Below are positions 1 to 8,012 of a stretch of DNA of 64,000 nucleotides, piece by piece (position 1 is the first letter of the stretch; each line of letters begins with the position of its first letter). Made by a program: the position numbers and the translations under genes. Below the pieces are notes generated by a model that did no database searches, was not told where the DNA came from, and was given only the letters and a program-made list of their open reading frames with translations. Origin of the DNA: Candidatus Ozemibacter sibiricus (GTDB lineage: Bacteria; Muiribacteriota; Ozemobacteria; Ozemobacterales; Ozemobacteraceae); the NCBI GenBank assembly GCA_003327425.1, contig QOQW01000022.1:1-64000 (forward strand), written 5' to 3'.

Positions 1-129
1 ACGACCATGGCAGCCGCCACCTTCGTCAAATTCAAGGCCCCCCAAGCCCTGCATACAACGGATCAGCCTTTGCCAGGCCAGTTCTCCACTGCCACCATAG
101 GACCACCTCAACGGATCTGCCCCCAACAT
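1..129 (-). CDS. Partial ORF at window edge, unknown product
   Basis: An open frame of 43 codons starts at ATG 129-127 on the minus strand and runs off the window. The visible N-terminus contains Trp, Tyr and acidic residues in ordinary proportion (DPLRWSYGGSGELAW) and has no stop. It lies just downstream of the integrase companion gene and reads in the same direction, where a first integron cassette gene would lie. No family is recognised and no ribosome binding site is obvious, so it may be chance; only sequence to the left would decide. Confidence 0.25.
   Translation of the reverse strand, partial: MLGADPLRWSYGGSGELAWQRLIRCMQGLGGLEFDEGGGCHGR
56..121. repeat. Two 13-bp near-identical direct repeats
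   Basis: CAACGGATCAGCC at 56-68 and CAACGGATCTGCC at 109-121 match at 12 of 13 positions and start 53 bp apart. They lie beyond the small gene that is divergent from the integrase. They could be recombination or protein-binding repeats or coincidence; no attC structure could be built around them. Confidence 0.3.
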
Positions 130-181
130 GTATTAGGCGGAATGGTTTCTAGTGTTTGATGCATTTGGAACCGAAAAAAGT

Positions 182-655
182 TTATTTTTTTATGAAAATG
201 TTTCTTTCTTTAGAAACATTTGGGGGTGAGCGGGCCGGGGAAGGTGGCGGGGGATCGAGAACGATGCGAGAGGGCATGTTCAAGGCACGGGCCAGGCGGT
301 AGGGCATGAGCCAGAGGCGGCGGTCGCGGTGCCAGACGGCCCCGCCGCGGCGGGCTTTGGCTTGCAGGTCGACCTCGTCGGGCCCGATTCGGAACCAGAC
401 CAGGGCGGTCGGGGGGGCCCAGAACGCTTCTTCTTCGATCAGCTCGACGGTGGTGTACCGCTTGCGCGCCCGGTCGTCGTAGCGATACCGCACGCACAGC
501 AGGCGATTGCCATATTTCCGAAGCAGCTTTTTCGTGCCACGGGCCCCGGGAGGCAAGGTCGCGCGGGTCTTCTTGTCCTTCAAGTGATCCGATCCTCGGA
601 AGATCTGGTTGCCTGGCAAATCGGCCGAGGGTATCCTGAAATCATGGTATACCAT
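182..655 (-). CDS. Conserved small protein divergent from the integrase
   Basis: This is a 157-residue basic protein of unknown function. The central block ([20 protein letters not shown], then [11 protein letters not shown]) looks like a genuinely conserved protein; I recall similar proteins next to tyrosine recombinases and transposons, but that is from memory and unverified. The start at 655-653 lies inside the same palindrome that holds the integrase start, so both proteins begin Met-Val-Tyr-His. No good Shine-Dalgarno precedes it. The last ~12 codons are AT-rich and encode a hairpin (196-221), unlike the GC-rich body, so the natural C-terminus may have been altered by a junction. It may be an accessory factor or a first cassette gene. 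Confidence 0.6.
   Translation of the reverse strand: MVYHDFRIPSADLPGNQIFRGSDHLKDKKTRATLPPGARGTKKLLRKYGNRLLCVRYRYDDRARKRYTTVELIEEEAFWAPPTALVWFRIGPDEVDLQAKARRGGAVWHRDRRLWLMPYRLARALNMPSRIVLDPPPPSPARSPPNVSKERNIFIKK
196..221. repeat. 10-bp perfect inverted repeat in AT-rich tail
   Basis: AAATGTTTCT (196-205) and AGAAACATTT (212-221) form a perfect stem with a 6-nt loop. It falls in the last codons of the minus-strand companion gene and is flanked by A- and T-runs on the low-coordinate side. Read from the minus strand it is followed by an A-run, not the T-run expected of an intrinsic terminator, so it may mark a mobile-element edge or a protein-binding site. Confidence 0.4.
644..655. promoter_or_regulatory. 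Perfect palindrome shared by two divergent start codons
   Basis: ATGGTATACCAT is a perfect 12-bp palindrome. The plus-strand ATG (644) starts the integrase and the minus-strand ATG (655) starts the small companion gene, so both proteins begin MVYH. Overlapping divergent starts mean that the two transcripts must overlap at their 5' ends and that any protein bound here would block both. Seen directly; the regulatory role is inference. Confidence 0.5.
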
Positions 656-1627
656 TCCGCTTCAACCAACAAGCCCAAGCTTCTCGATCGGGTCAGGGAA
701 ACCCTGCGGATGCTCCACTACAGCTATCGAACCGAAGAGTCCTACCTGGCGTGGATCAAAAGGTACATACTCTTCCATCTGCCCAGGCATCCTCAGGAGC
801 TGGGGCCTGAACACGTTCGCGACTTTCTCAGTTCGCTGGCGACAAAGGATGGCGTCGCCGCTTCCTCCCAGAACCAGGCCTTGGCCGCCATCCTATTTCT
901 CTATCAACAGGTCCTGGGGATCGATTTCGGCGACGTGACCGGCATCGTTCGGGCCAAGCGCCCGGAAAAACTTCCCCTGGTGCTGTCTGTGGAAGAAGTG
1001 AGAAAAATTCTTGATAACATGTCTGGGGTAACCGGCTTGATGGCCAGGGTTTTGTATGGAACCGGCCTCCGACTCATGGAATGCCTGCGGTTGCGGGTAC
1101 AAGACATCGATTTCGAACGGAATCAGATCCTCGTGCGGGCTGGCAAAGGCCAGAAAGATCGAGTCACCATGCTGCCGGCCTCCCTGAAGGAGCCCCTGCG
1201 CAAGCAGATCGCCACCGCGCTGGCCCTCCATCGCCAGGATCTCGCCGAGGGATACGGCGAGACCATCCTCCCCTTCGCGCTCGATCGGAAATATCCCGCC
1301 GCCAGCAAAGAGCCTCGCTGGCAGTTCGTCTTCCCGGCGAGCCACCGTTCCATCGATCCGCGCAGCGGGAAGGAACGTCGCCACCATCTCGATCCCACCA
1401 CCTTGCAGAAAGCCGTACGCCAAGCCGTCCAAAAAGCTGGCATCACCAAGCCCGCCAGTTGCCACACCTTTCGGCACAGCTTCGCCACCCACCTCCTGGA
1501 GGCCGGCTACGATATTCGCACCATCCAGGAGCTGCTCGGACACGCGAACGTCGAGACCACCATGATCTACACCCATGTCATCCAGAAAGGCGGCGCCGGC
1601 GTGAAAAGCCCGCTGGATCGGCTGTGA
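644..1627 (+). CDS. Integron-type tyrosine recombinase (IntI family)
   Basis: Site-specific recombinase of 327 residues. The N-terminal SAM-like core-binding domain (about 15-100) is followed by the catalytic domain with Arg143 in [11 protein letters not shown], His274-x-x-Arg277 in [16 protein letters not shown], His300 in LLGHA and nucleophile Tyr309 in TTMIYTH. The stretch [16 protein letters not shown] and the following [16 protein letters not shown] is the extra patch between the catalytic blocks that distinguishes integron integrases from XerC/D, and the end [12 protein letters not shown] is also IntI-like. Start 644 is chosen because upstream in-frame codons overlap the companion gene and give a non-family extension. 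A GAGG lies 13 bases upstream, a weak ribosome site. The gene appears intact. No convincing attI or attC was found, so it could be a cassette-less integrase. Confidence 0.88.
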   Translation: MVYHSASTNKPKLLDRVRETLRMLHYSYRTEESYLAWIKRYILFHLPRHPQELGPEHVRDFLSSLATKDGVAASSQNQALAAILFLYQQVLGIDFGDVTGIVRAKRPEKLPLVLSVEEVRKILDNMSGVTGLMARVLYGTGLRLMECLRLRVQDIDFERNQILVRAGKGQKDRVTMLPASLKEPLRKQIATALALHRQDLAEGYGETILPFALDRKYPAASKEPRWQFVFPASHRSIDPRSGKERRHHLDPTTLQKAVRQAVQKAGITKPASCHTFRHSFATHLLEAGYDIRTIQELLGHANVETTMIYTHVIQKGGAGVKSPLDRL

Positions 1628-1682
1628 GACCAAGGCGCATCCGGTTCGCCGCCCCATTCCCGACCCCGCAGGAGGCCAGGCC

Positions 1683-2441
1683 ATGCTCGAGCAATTGATG
1701 CTGAAAATCCGCAATGTTCCGCAGAACCCCGAAACCGTCTTCGATCCGTTCGCCCAGGAAATGGCCAAATTGCTGGGCGAAGACCTCGAAACCATCGCTT
1801 GCTACGGCAGCGCCGCGTCAGGGGATTATGTCTACGGGCGATCCGACATCAACATGGTGCTGCTGTTCAAAACGGTCAGCGTGCCCCACCTCAAGGTGAT
1901 TTCTGTGCCCATGGAAAAGTGGGCCACCCGGGGTTTCGCCGCCCCCCTCATCCTGACCAGGAAGGATCTCGAGCGCGCCCTCGATGCCTTGCCCCTCCTG
2001 TTCATGGAACTCCGCGACAACCATCGCGTCATCCATGGGCCCGATCCGTTCCAGGGCCTGACCATCGAAAAAGCCCACCTGCGCCTGCAGGTCGAACAGA
2101 TGCTGCGCTCCAAGCTCACCGAAGCCCGTACCGAGTTCATCGCCTCGGGCGAATCGCTCTCGACCTTCGAGAACATGCTGGCCAAATCCTTCAACAGTCT
2201 GATCCCCTTGTTGCGGGGCATGCTGGTGCTGACCGGAGCGACCCCCTCCATCCGCAAAGACCTCGTCGTGGCCAGCGCCGAAGAGCGCTTCCGCCTCGAA
2301 CCGGGACTCCTCACCGATTGCCTCCGGCACAAGATGGGGCTGCTGCGCATCTCTGACAAGCACAACCTCCTCAAATTCTACGAGAAGTACCTGGGAACCA
2401 TCGAACACCTCGCCGACCTCGCCGACGGCCTCGCCACCTGA
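1683..2441 (+). CDS. Nucleotidyltransferase-fold protein with helical C-terminus
   Basis: A 252-residue protein with a DNA-polymerase-beta-type nucleotidyltransferase motif near its N-terminus: Gly42-Ser43 followed by Asp55-Ile56-Asn57. The family's usual pattern is GSx(9-12)DxD, so the second metal-binding Asp is Asn here and activity may be weakened or lost. Residues ~110-250 are predicted mostly helical by eye and are not recognised; a fused substrate-binding or HEPN-like helical domain is possible. A strong AGGAGG lies 8 bases before the ATG. It follows the integrase on the same strand with a 55-bp gap, but it is not in cassette orientation. Substrate unknown. Confidence 0.6.
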   Translation: MLEQLMLKIRNVPQNPETVFDPFAQEMAKLLGEDLETIACYGSAASGDYVYGRSDINMVLLFKTVSVPHLKVISVPMEKWATRGFAAPLILTRKDLERALDALPLLFMELRDNHRVIHGPDPFQGLTIEKAHLRLQVEQMLRSKLTEARTEFIASGESLSTFENMLAKSFNSLIPLLRGMLVLTGATPSIRKDLVVASAEERFRLEPGLLTDCLRHKMGLLRISDKHNLLKFYEKYLGTIEHLADLADGLAT

Positions 2442-2772
2442 GCTGTCCCGGTCGCTCCACCCTTCCGTCCGTTCGGCCAGGCCCCCTCTGCAGCAGTCGC
2501 CATCCGTGCGGCGCTGCCAGGTGGGAAGGCCAGGTTCACCGCTGAGCCTGCCATCGGGACGCACGTCGCTTCCTTCTCCATGAGCAGGTGGCGGGCCCTT
2601 CCCCTGCCATAAAGGGGCCGAGAGAGGTATCAGGCGCAAGACGGGGTTGGTGCAAAGAGGCGGCGCACCCTCGGGGTGGGGCAAAAAATTCTGGGAACCT
2701 TTTCTCTCCTCGGGAGTCAAAGGGGGCCGACGGGGGTCCTTCCCGTCACCAGATTCCCAGGAGGCACGAGAC
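2442..2772. other. Intergenic region, no gene seen
   Basis: 331 bp between the nucleotidyltransferase-like gene and the ABC exporter operon. No credible ORF, RNA gene or perfect hairpin was found; there is a short A-run (about 2684-2689). It must hold the promoter of the exporter operon, but I could not place a confident -35/-10 pair. Confidence 0.5.
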
Positions 2773-3735
2773 GTGATAGAAGTTCAAAACGTCACCAAGT
2801 ACTACGGGAACTTCCGCGCCCTCGACAATATCTCCTTTTCGGTGGCGAAAGGAGAAGTGTTGGGGCTGCTGGGTCCCAATGGTGCCGGCAAGACCACGGC
2901 CATGCGCATTCTGACCTGTTTCTTGCCGGCCACCTCGGGCACCGCCACGGTGGCAGGCTATGACGTCTTCGAAGATTCCCTCGAAGTGCGCCGCCGCCTC
3001 GGCTACCTGCCCGAGACTCCACCTCTCTATCCTGAGATGACGGTGAAATCGTACCTCAGGTTCATCGCCGACATCCGGGAGGTGCCCGCCAAGCTGCAGC
3101 GCGAGCGCATCGACAAAGTGGTGGTGCGCACCGGTCTGGGCGACCACCTCGATCGGGTCATCGGCACCCTCTCGAAGGGGTTCCGCCAGCGGGTCGGGCT
3201 GGCCCAGGCCCTGCTGCACGATCCCGAGGTGCTGATTCTCGATGAGCCGACGGTCGGGCTCGACCCCAACCAGATCATCGAGATCCGCGGCCTGATCCAG
3301 GATCTCGCCGCCGACCATACCGTCATCCTGTCGACGCACATCCTGCCCGAGGTCAGCATGACCTGCAAGCGCGTCGTCATCATCAACGAAGGTCGCATCG
3401 TAGCGGTCGACACCGTCGAGAACCTCGAAGGGAAGAGCGGCCAGGCCTCCCGCTACAAGATCTGCCTGAAGCCGGTCGGCCTCGACTGGAAGAGCACGAT
3501 CGAGAGCGTGCCGGGCGCCCGCGTCGAGCACGAACGGGTCGATGGCGAGCTGGTGCGCTTCGATCTGGCGTTGCCGCCGGAAGGCGGGTATGAAGCCGTC
3601 TTCAAGGCCGTCGTCGCCAAAGGGCATGTCTTCACCGAGATCACGCCGGCTCGGGCCTCCCTCGAGGAGGTCTTCCTGCGCCTGACCCGCACCGAGGAAG
3701 GCGCCGCCGGCGCCGAAAGGAAGGTGGCCGCATGA
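2773..3735 (+). CDS. ABC exporter ATPase, GldA-type
   Basis: 320-residue ATP-binding subunit of an ABC-2 type exporter. Walker A is GPNGAGKTT, the signature is the degenerate LSKGFRQRVGLAQAL, Walker B is VLILDEPTVGLDP and the H-loop is STHILPEV; the C-terminal ~90 residues form the extension typical of GldA/gliding and drug exporter ATPases. The start is GTG 2773, with GGAGG about 10 bases upstream; an earlier in-frame TTG would add 42 residues of low-complexity sequence with no family likeness. It overlaps the permease gene by 4 bases. With the following three genes it forms an exporter of the GldAFG kind; substrate unknown. Confidence 0.93.
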   Translation: MIEVQNVTKYYGNFRALDNISFSVAKGEVLGLLGPNGAGKTTAMRILTCFLPATSGTATVAGYDVFEDSLEVRRRLGYLPETPPLYPEMTVKSYLRFIADIREVPAKLQRERIDKVVVRTGLGDHLDRVIGTLSKGFRQRVGLAQALLHDPEVLILDEPTVGLDPNQIIEIRGLIQDLAADHTVILSTHILPEVSMTCKRVVIINEGRIVAVDTVENLEGKSGQASRYKICLKPVGLDWKSTIESVPGARVEHERVDGELVRFDLALPPEGGYEAVFKAVVAKGHVFTEITPARASLEEVFLRLTRTEEGAAGAERKVAA

Positions 3736-4442
3736 AGATCCTCGCCATTCTGCGCAAAGAACTGCAAACCTACTTCTACTCGCCCGCTGCCTACATCGTC
3801 TTCGCCTCGTTCCTGCTGGTGGTCGGGTACCTCTTCTGGGTGGTGCTCATCGCCAGCAAGGTCGCCAATCTCGAGCCCCTGCTCTACAACGCGGCCTTCA
3901 TTCTGCTGCTGGCCTCGCCGGTGCTGACCATGCGCCTCATCAGCGAAGAGCGCCGCACCAATACCATCGAGCTGCTGCTGACCTCGCCGATCTCGCCGGT
4001 CGAGATCGTCATCGGGAAGTTCCTCGCCTGCTTCCTGCTCTACCTGATCCTGATCGTGCTGACCTTCCAGTATCCGGCCATCCTGCATACCTACGCCCAG
4101 AACCTCGACTGGGGGCCGATCATCAGCGGGTACATCGGGCTGATCCTGCTGGGCGCCGCCTACATCGCCTTCGGGCTGTTCGCCTCGTCGGTCACCGAGA
4201 ACCAGGTCATCTCGGCCATGCTCACCTTCGGCGGGCTGCTGCTGTTCTGGATCGTCGGCTGGACCAAGAACGTGCTGGACAACGTCTACGGCGATGCCCT
4301 GTCGCGCCTGTCGCTGCTCGAGCGGTATTCCGAGTTCCTCAAGGGTATGGTCGACTCGGGGAATGTCGTCTTCTTCCTCATCTTCACGATCACCTGGTTG
4401 TTCGTCGCGACCAGGGTCCTGGAATCCGACCGTTGGAGATAA
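3732..4442 (+). CDS. ABC-2 permease, GldF-type
   Basis: 236-residue integral membrane protein with about six hydrophobic segments, starting with the family's MKILAILRKELQTYFYSPAA, where the EL-x-YFxSP element is typical of ABC-2 permeases in Gld/Nos-type systems. The loop RLISEERRTNTIELLLTSPI is also diagnostic of this permease class. ATG overlaps the stop of the ATPase gene (ATGA), implying translational coupling, and the next gene follows after 3 bases. It should form the membrane channel energised by the upstream ATPase. Confidence 0.92.
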   Translation: MKILAILRKELQTYFYSPAAYIVFASFLLVVGYLFWVVLIASKVANLEPLLYNAAFILLLASPVLTMRLISEERRTNTIELLLTSPISPVEIVIGKFLACFLLYLILIVLTFQYPAILHTYAQNLDWGPIISGYIGLILLGAAYIAFGLFASSVTENQVISAMLTFGGLLLFWIVGWTKNVLDNVYGDALSRLSLLERYSEFLKGMVDSGNVVFFLIFTITWLFVATRVLESDRWR

Positions 4443-4445
4443 GCC

Positions 4446-6050
4446 ATGACCACCACCACCCGCATCGATCGTTCTTCGGTTGCCCCGCTGTTCCTGTTGC
4501 TGGCGGGCCTGACCGCCCTCATCGGCTCGGCCCTCTGGTACTTGATGTTCCCCAGCAAGGTCACCATCGCCTGGTACATTCTGGGTGGGGGCGTGGTCCT
4601 CACCATCCTGGCCTTCATCCTGTCGCCGTCCCTGCTGCGTGACCTGCTGACCAGCCGCAAATCCTGGCTGTGGATCAACGACGCCCTGCTGATTCTCGGC
4701 ATCATCGGCATCGGCGTGCTGCTGACCCATATCGCCCACCGGCGCAATTTCCGCTATGACTTCACCCGCGATCAGCTCTTCTCGATCTCGGACAAGACGA
4801 TCAAGGTGCTGCGCGGGCTGAAGAACGATGTCATGATCACGGCCTTCTACCCGACCGGGGCCGTCGAGACCGGCATGATCAAAGATCTGCTCGATGAGTA
4901 CAAGCGTCAGACCGATCGGCTCCAGTACAAGATCGTCGACCCGCGGCGCGACCCGGTCACCACCAAGGCGATGAACGTCACCCAGGTCGGGACCATCATC
5001 GTCCAGTGCGATACCAGCCGCAAAGACATCTTCGAGCACGAGATCTTCATCCGGCCCAACCCCTACTTCGGCAGGCAGGAAGCCCCCAAATTCCAGGGCG
5101 AGCAGGCGCTCACCTCGGCGATCGTCAATGTGACGAGCGGCGTGCGGCGGAAGATCCAGTTCGTGAAAGGGCATGGCGAGCCCGGACTGACCGTGTTCAA
5201 CCAGCGCGGCCTGGCCGGCCTGCACCAGTACCTGATCAAGGAAAACTTCGATGCCGGCGAGGTGGCGCTGACCGATGGCATTTCGACCGACACCCAGATC
5301 GTGGCCGTGGTGGCCCCCGAACAGGCCTTCCATCCCAATGAAATCCAGGTGCTGCGCGATTTTGTCAACAACCGGAAGGGCCATCTGTTCGTCGCGCTCG
5401 ATCAGCGCACCCGGTGTCCCGAACTCCTGAAATTCCTGTCGGAAACGTATGGCGTTTCGTTCAACGACGAACTGCTGATCAATCCGCAAGGGGCCATGCA
5501 GAGCCCGACCGCGATCGTGCCCGAATACCTGCACCATCGCATCGTTCAGGAACAGATGGAACGGAACTCAGGCGTGTTGATGGATGGGGCGCGCGGACTC
5601 AACGTCGAAACGAGGGACACCTGGACGAACACGCCGTTCCTGCGTTCGCCCGAGGTCGTCTTCGGGAAACGGAACCTGCTGGCCACCGGCGGACGGGTGA
5701 GCCTGGCGTTCGATCCCGAGAACGATGTGCGCGGGCCCTTCACCCTGGGTGTGGCGCTCGAAGGGAAGGGAGTGGCCAGCGGCACCCGCGCCGTCATGTT
5801 CGGCGATGCCGACTTCGCCAGCAACGTGCTGCTGCAGGTCCAGGGCAATGGCGACCTGCTGATGAACGCCTTCAACTGGCTGGCCGGCCAGGAGGAGATG
5901 ATCTCGATCCGGCCCAAGAGCGTCGAGTTCAGTCCCGTCATCCTCGATCAGGATGCCGCCAACCGCATCCTGATCATCTGCGTCGTCGTGGCGCCGCTGC
6001 TGGTGCTGCTGATCGGCGGCGGAGTCTGGTGGTCGCGCCGGAGGGTCTAG
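4446..6050 (+). CDS. GldG-like ABC auxiliary membrane protein
   Basis: 534-residue protein of the GldG/ABC-type uncharacterised transport auxiliary family. Three hydrophobic segments lie in the first ~100 residues (around LFLLLAGLTALIGSALWY, WYILGGGVVLTILAFIL and ALLILGIIGIGVLLTHIA). A long periplasmic region follows, including the family pattern NFRYDFTRDQLFSISDKT and FYPTGAVE, and there is one C-terminal segment ending in WWSRRRV. It sits between permease and DUF4340 genes with gaps of 2-3 bases, as in Gld-type operons. In Bacteroidetes GldG is needed for gliding; elsewhere the same gene set occurs in non-gliders, so motility should not be assumed. Confidence 0.88.
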   Translation: MTTTTRIDRSSVAPLFLLLAGLTALIGSALWYLMFPSKVTIAWYILGGGVVLTILAFILSPSLLRDLLTSRKSWLWINDALLILGIIGIGVLLTHIAHRRNFRYDFTRDQLFSISDKTIKVLRGLKNDVMITAFYPTGAVETGMIKDLLDEYKRQTDRLQYKIVDPRRDPVTTKAMNVTQVGTIIVQCDTSRKDIFEHEIFIRPNPYFGRQEAPKFQGEQALTSAIVNVTSGVRRKIQFVKGHGEPGLTVFNQRGLAGLHQYLIKENFDAGEVALTDGISTDTQIVAVVAPEQAFHPNEIQVLRDFVNNRKGHLFVALDQRTRCPELLKFLSETYGVSFNDELLINPQGAMQSPTAIVPEYLHHRIVQEQMERNSGVLMDGARGLNVETRDTWTNTPFLRSPEVVFGKRNLLATGGRVSLAFDPENDVRGPFTLGVALEGKGVASGTRAVMFGDADFASNVLLQVQGNGDLLMNAFNWLAGQEEMISIRPKSVEFSPVILDQDAANRILIICVVVAPLLVLLIGGGVWWSRRRV

Positions 6051-6052
6051 CC

Positions 6053-7549
6053 ATGAAGAAACGCGCTTTTCCCACGATCGTCGTTCTGGTGGTGTTCGTT
6101 CTGTTGTTCATCTATGCCAATAAATACGAATCCGATGAGATTCCCGAGCCCGGCAAGGACAAGCCGGTGCAACTGGCCAAAGTGACGGCCAGCGAGGTCG
6201 AAGCCCTCGTCTGGAAGACCGAAGGCCAGCCGGAGATCCGCGTCGCAGGCCGTCAGGCGGGCACCGAACGGAAGTTCTCCCTGACCGCTCCCCGGGCCCT
6301 GCCGGCTGATGACGATGAAATCAACGGCATCATCCGCTCCTTCAACGACCTGAAATCGGAGTACACCATCGCCGCCCAGGCCACCGACACCGCCATGTAC
6401 GGCCTGGGACCCAAGTCGCCCACCCTCACCATCACGACCGCCTCGGGGTCGGCCACGTATCGCCTGGGCGACAACGCGCCGGTCGGCGGAGCGGTCTACT
6501 TCCAGAAAGAGGGCGACCCGGCCGTCTACTTCGTCCCGGCCTTCGTCACCTCGGCGTTCCGCAAGAACGTCGACGACCTGCGCACGAAGCGGGTCTTCCC
6601 CGAAGAGTTCGGCGATGTCGGCACCCTGACCGTCGAACTGAATGGCGAGAAGATCGCGCTGGTGCGCGGCAAGGGGCTCGAGTGGCAGATCACCGCCCCC
6701 CGCGCTCTGCCGGCCGATACCTATGAAGTGTCGGGGCTGATCACGGGGGTGCAGACCCTGAAGACCAATCGCTTCATCGAAGGCGAGCCGGCCGAGAAAG
6801 GCGATTTCGGGCTGGCGACAGGCACCTTCAAGGTGACGCTGGAAACCGCCTCGGGCCCCGTCGTCCTGCTGACCGGACGCACCGAGGGCAGCGAAACCTA
6901 CGTCAAGCGGGGCGACTCGCCGGTCATCTATGCTGTTTCCGAGTCCAGTCTCGCGCTGCTGCGGAAAGACCTGAACAAGTTGCGCAGCAAGGAGCTGCCG
7001 CGTCTCGACGAGACCCGCCTGACCGAGGTGGTGCTGCACCAGGGCACCGGTACCTGGCGGCTGACGCCGGCTTCCGATACCTGGGAATGCGGGCCGGTCA
7101 AGGTCGAGACCTCGAAGGTGCGCGGGTTGGGCCTGGCCTACCTGAGCAACCACGTCAAGACCTTCCTGCCGGCCAGCGCGCGCGCGGATGAGGGCCTGAA
7201 GAACCTGGCCGAGTGCGCCTGGATGGAGCTGAAGACCCCCGATGCCACACGGAAGGTCTACTTCGGCAAGGGGAACGGTACCGAGATTTCGATCATGCTC
7301 GAGGGGGAGGACGAGGTCTACCAGATCCCGGTGCAGACCTACGATACTTTCAAGAGCCTGGTCGATCTGGTATCGGCCCCGCCGCCTCCGCCGCCGGCGC
7401 CCGTCGCCACCGCGACGCCCGCGACCGGTTCAGCGGCGGTATCGCCGGCTCCGGCCAGTCCGAGCGCGCCGGCAGCCCCGCCGGCTCCGGCCTCGCCGCC
7501 GAGCCCAGCGCCCGCGCCGGCGGGAACCGCCACCGGCACCACGCCTTGA
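6053..7549 (+). CDS. DUF4340 protein with Pro/Ala-rich tail
   Basis: 498 residues: one N-terminal membrane anchor (FPTIVVLVVFVLLFIYANKY), then repeated beta-rich DUF4340 modules with recurring W-x-I-x-x-P-R-A-L-P-A-D elements (LTAPRALPADD and ITAPRALPADT show the internal duplication). From about residue 445 a low-complexity Pro/Ala/Ser/Thr tail begins with PPPPPPAP. The protein is probably anchored to the inner membrane and exposed to the periplasm. ATG lies two bases after the GldG-like stop. DUF4340 proteins regularly follow GldG-type genes, consistent with an accessory part of this exporter. The tail may span the cell wall or be disordered. Confidence 0.85.
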   Translation: MKKRAFPTIVVLVVFVLLFIYANKYESDEIPEPGKDKPVQLAKVTASEVEALVWKTEGQPEIRVAGRQAGTERKFSLTAPRALPADDDEINGIIRSFNDLKSEYTIAAQATDTAMYGLGPKSPTLTITTASGSATYRLGDNAPVGGAVYFQKEGDPAVYFVPAFVTSAFRKNVDDLRTKRVFPEEFGDVGTLTVELNGEKIALVRGKGLEWQITAPRALPADTYEVSGLITGVQTLKTNRFIEGEPAEKGDFGLATGTFKVTLETASGPVVLLTGRTEGSETYVKRGDSPVIYAVSESSLALLRKDLNKLRSKELPRLDETRLTEVVLHQGTGTWRLTPASDTWECGPVKVETSKVRGLGLAYLSNHVKTFLPASARADEGLKNLAECAWMELKTPDATRKVYFGKGNGTEISIMLEGEDEVYQIPVQTYDTFKSLVDLVSAPPPPPPAPVATATPATGSAAVSPAPASPSAPAAPPAPASPPSPAPAPAGTATGTTP

Positions 7550-7572
7550 TCCTGACGGGATAGCATCGTCCC

Positions 7573-7620
7573 TCCACCACCCCCTGGTCGGCCTGTGCGC
7601 AGGCCCGGCCAGGGGGTGGA
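7573..7620 (+). terminator. Strong hairpin after the exporter operon
   Basis: CCCCTGG at 7581-7587 pairs with CCAGGGG at 7609-7615, continued by GGCCTG/CAGGCC around a TGCG loop, and further extended by TCCACC/GGTGGA outside. No clear T-run follows, so intrinsic termination is likely but not certain. Confidence 0.55.
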
Positions 7621-7708
7621 TCCTTTGCAGAAGAGGCGCCAGCATTCGGTTCCTGTCCTTGGCGGGGAAGGCCGACCCCTGGGGTTCGCCGGCGATGGCG
7701 CCCAGGTC

Positions 7709-7737
7709 TTGACGCACTTATCGCACAAAGATATGTT
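7709..7737 (+). promoter_or_regulatory. Promoter of the toxin-antitoxin operon
   Basis: TTGACG (7709-7714), a 17-bp spacer and TATGTT (7732-7737) make a near-consensus sigma-70-type promoter. The -10 element lies inside a long palindrome, as expected of an autorepressed antitoxin operon. Confidence 0.7.
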
Positions 7738-7752
7738 ATATATATAACATAT
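7731..7752. promoter_or_regulatory. Perfect 22-bp operator palindrome
   Basis: The half site ATATGTTATAT (7731-7741) is followed immediately by its exact reverse complement (7742-7752). It covers the -10 box and the likely transcription start of the antitoxin-toxin operon, 11 bp before the antitoxin ATG. RHH antitoxins typically bind such palindromes to repress their own promoter, so this is the probable operator. Confidence 0.7.
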
Positions 7753-7763
7753 CGGAGGTTGTC

Positions 7764-8012
7764 ATGGGAAATACCATGCTCATTCGGCTCAACCCTGACA
7801 TCAAAACCAAGCTATCCCGTCTGGCCAGGCTCGAGGGGAAGGCGGCAAGTCAAATCATTCGAGAGTTGATTGCCGCGTACATCAAAGAAAGAGACATTTC
7901 TTCCTACATCGATTCCCTCTGGACTCGCATAGGCGAGGAAATCTCAGCCTCTGGATACGGAGAAAAAGACATTGCGAAGGCTATTAAAGAAGTCCGTTCC
8001 AAAAAGAAATGA
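7764..8012 (+). CDS. Ribbon-helix-helix antitoxin
   Basis: 82-residue protein whose N-terminus (MLIRLNPDIKTKLSRLARLE, then ASQIIRELIAAYIKER) is a typical ribbon-helix-helix DNA-binding fold; the C-terminal ~35 residues, ending in basic KEVRSKKK, should wrap and neutralise the partner toxin. GGAGG lies 5 bases before the ATG. It overlaps the PIN toxin gene by 4 bases. The DNA is visibly more AT-rich than its surroundings, suggesting horizontal acquisition. It is expected to repress its own promoter through the 22-bp palindrome. Confidence 0.85.
   Translation: MGNTMLIRLNPDIKTKLSRLARLEGKAASQIIRELIAAYIKERDISSYIDSLWTRIGEEISASGYGEKDIAKAIKEVRSKKK

Noticed and set aside
120-145. Sequence on the minus strand resembling an attC core (GCCTAAT and GTTGGGG)
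   Set aside because: Neither core matches the RYYYAAC/GTTRRRY pattern fully, the two are only a few bases apart, and no imperfect palindrome of attC length surrounds them.
3453-5537. Long minus-strand open frame opposite the exporter operon
   Set aside because: It mirrors the codon pattern of the well-identified ABC exporter genes; the translation is low-complexity and matches no family.
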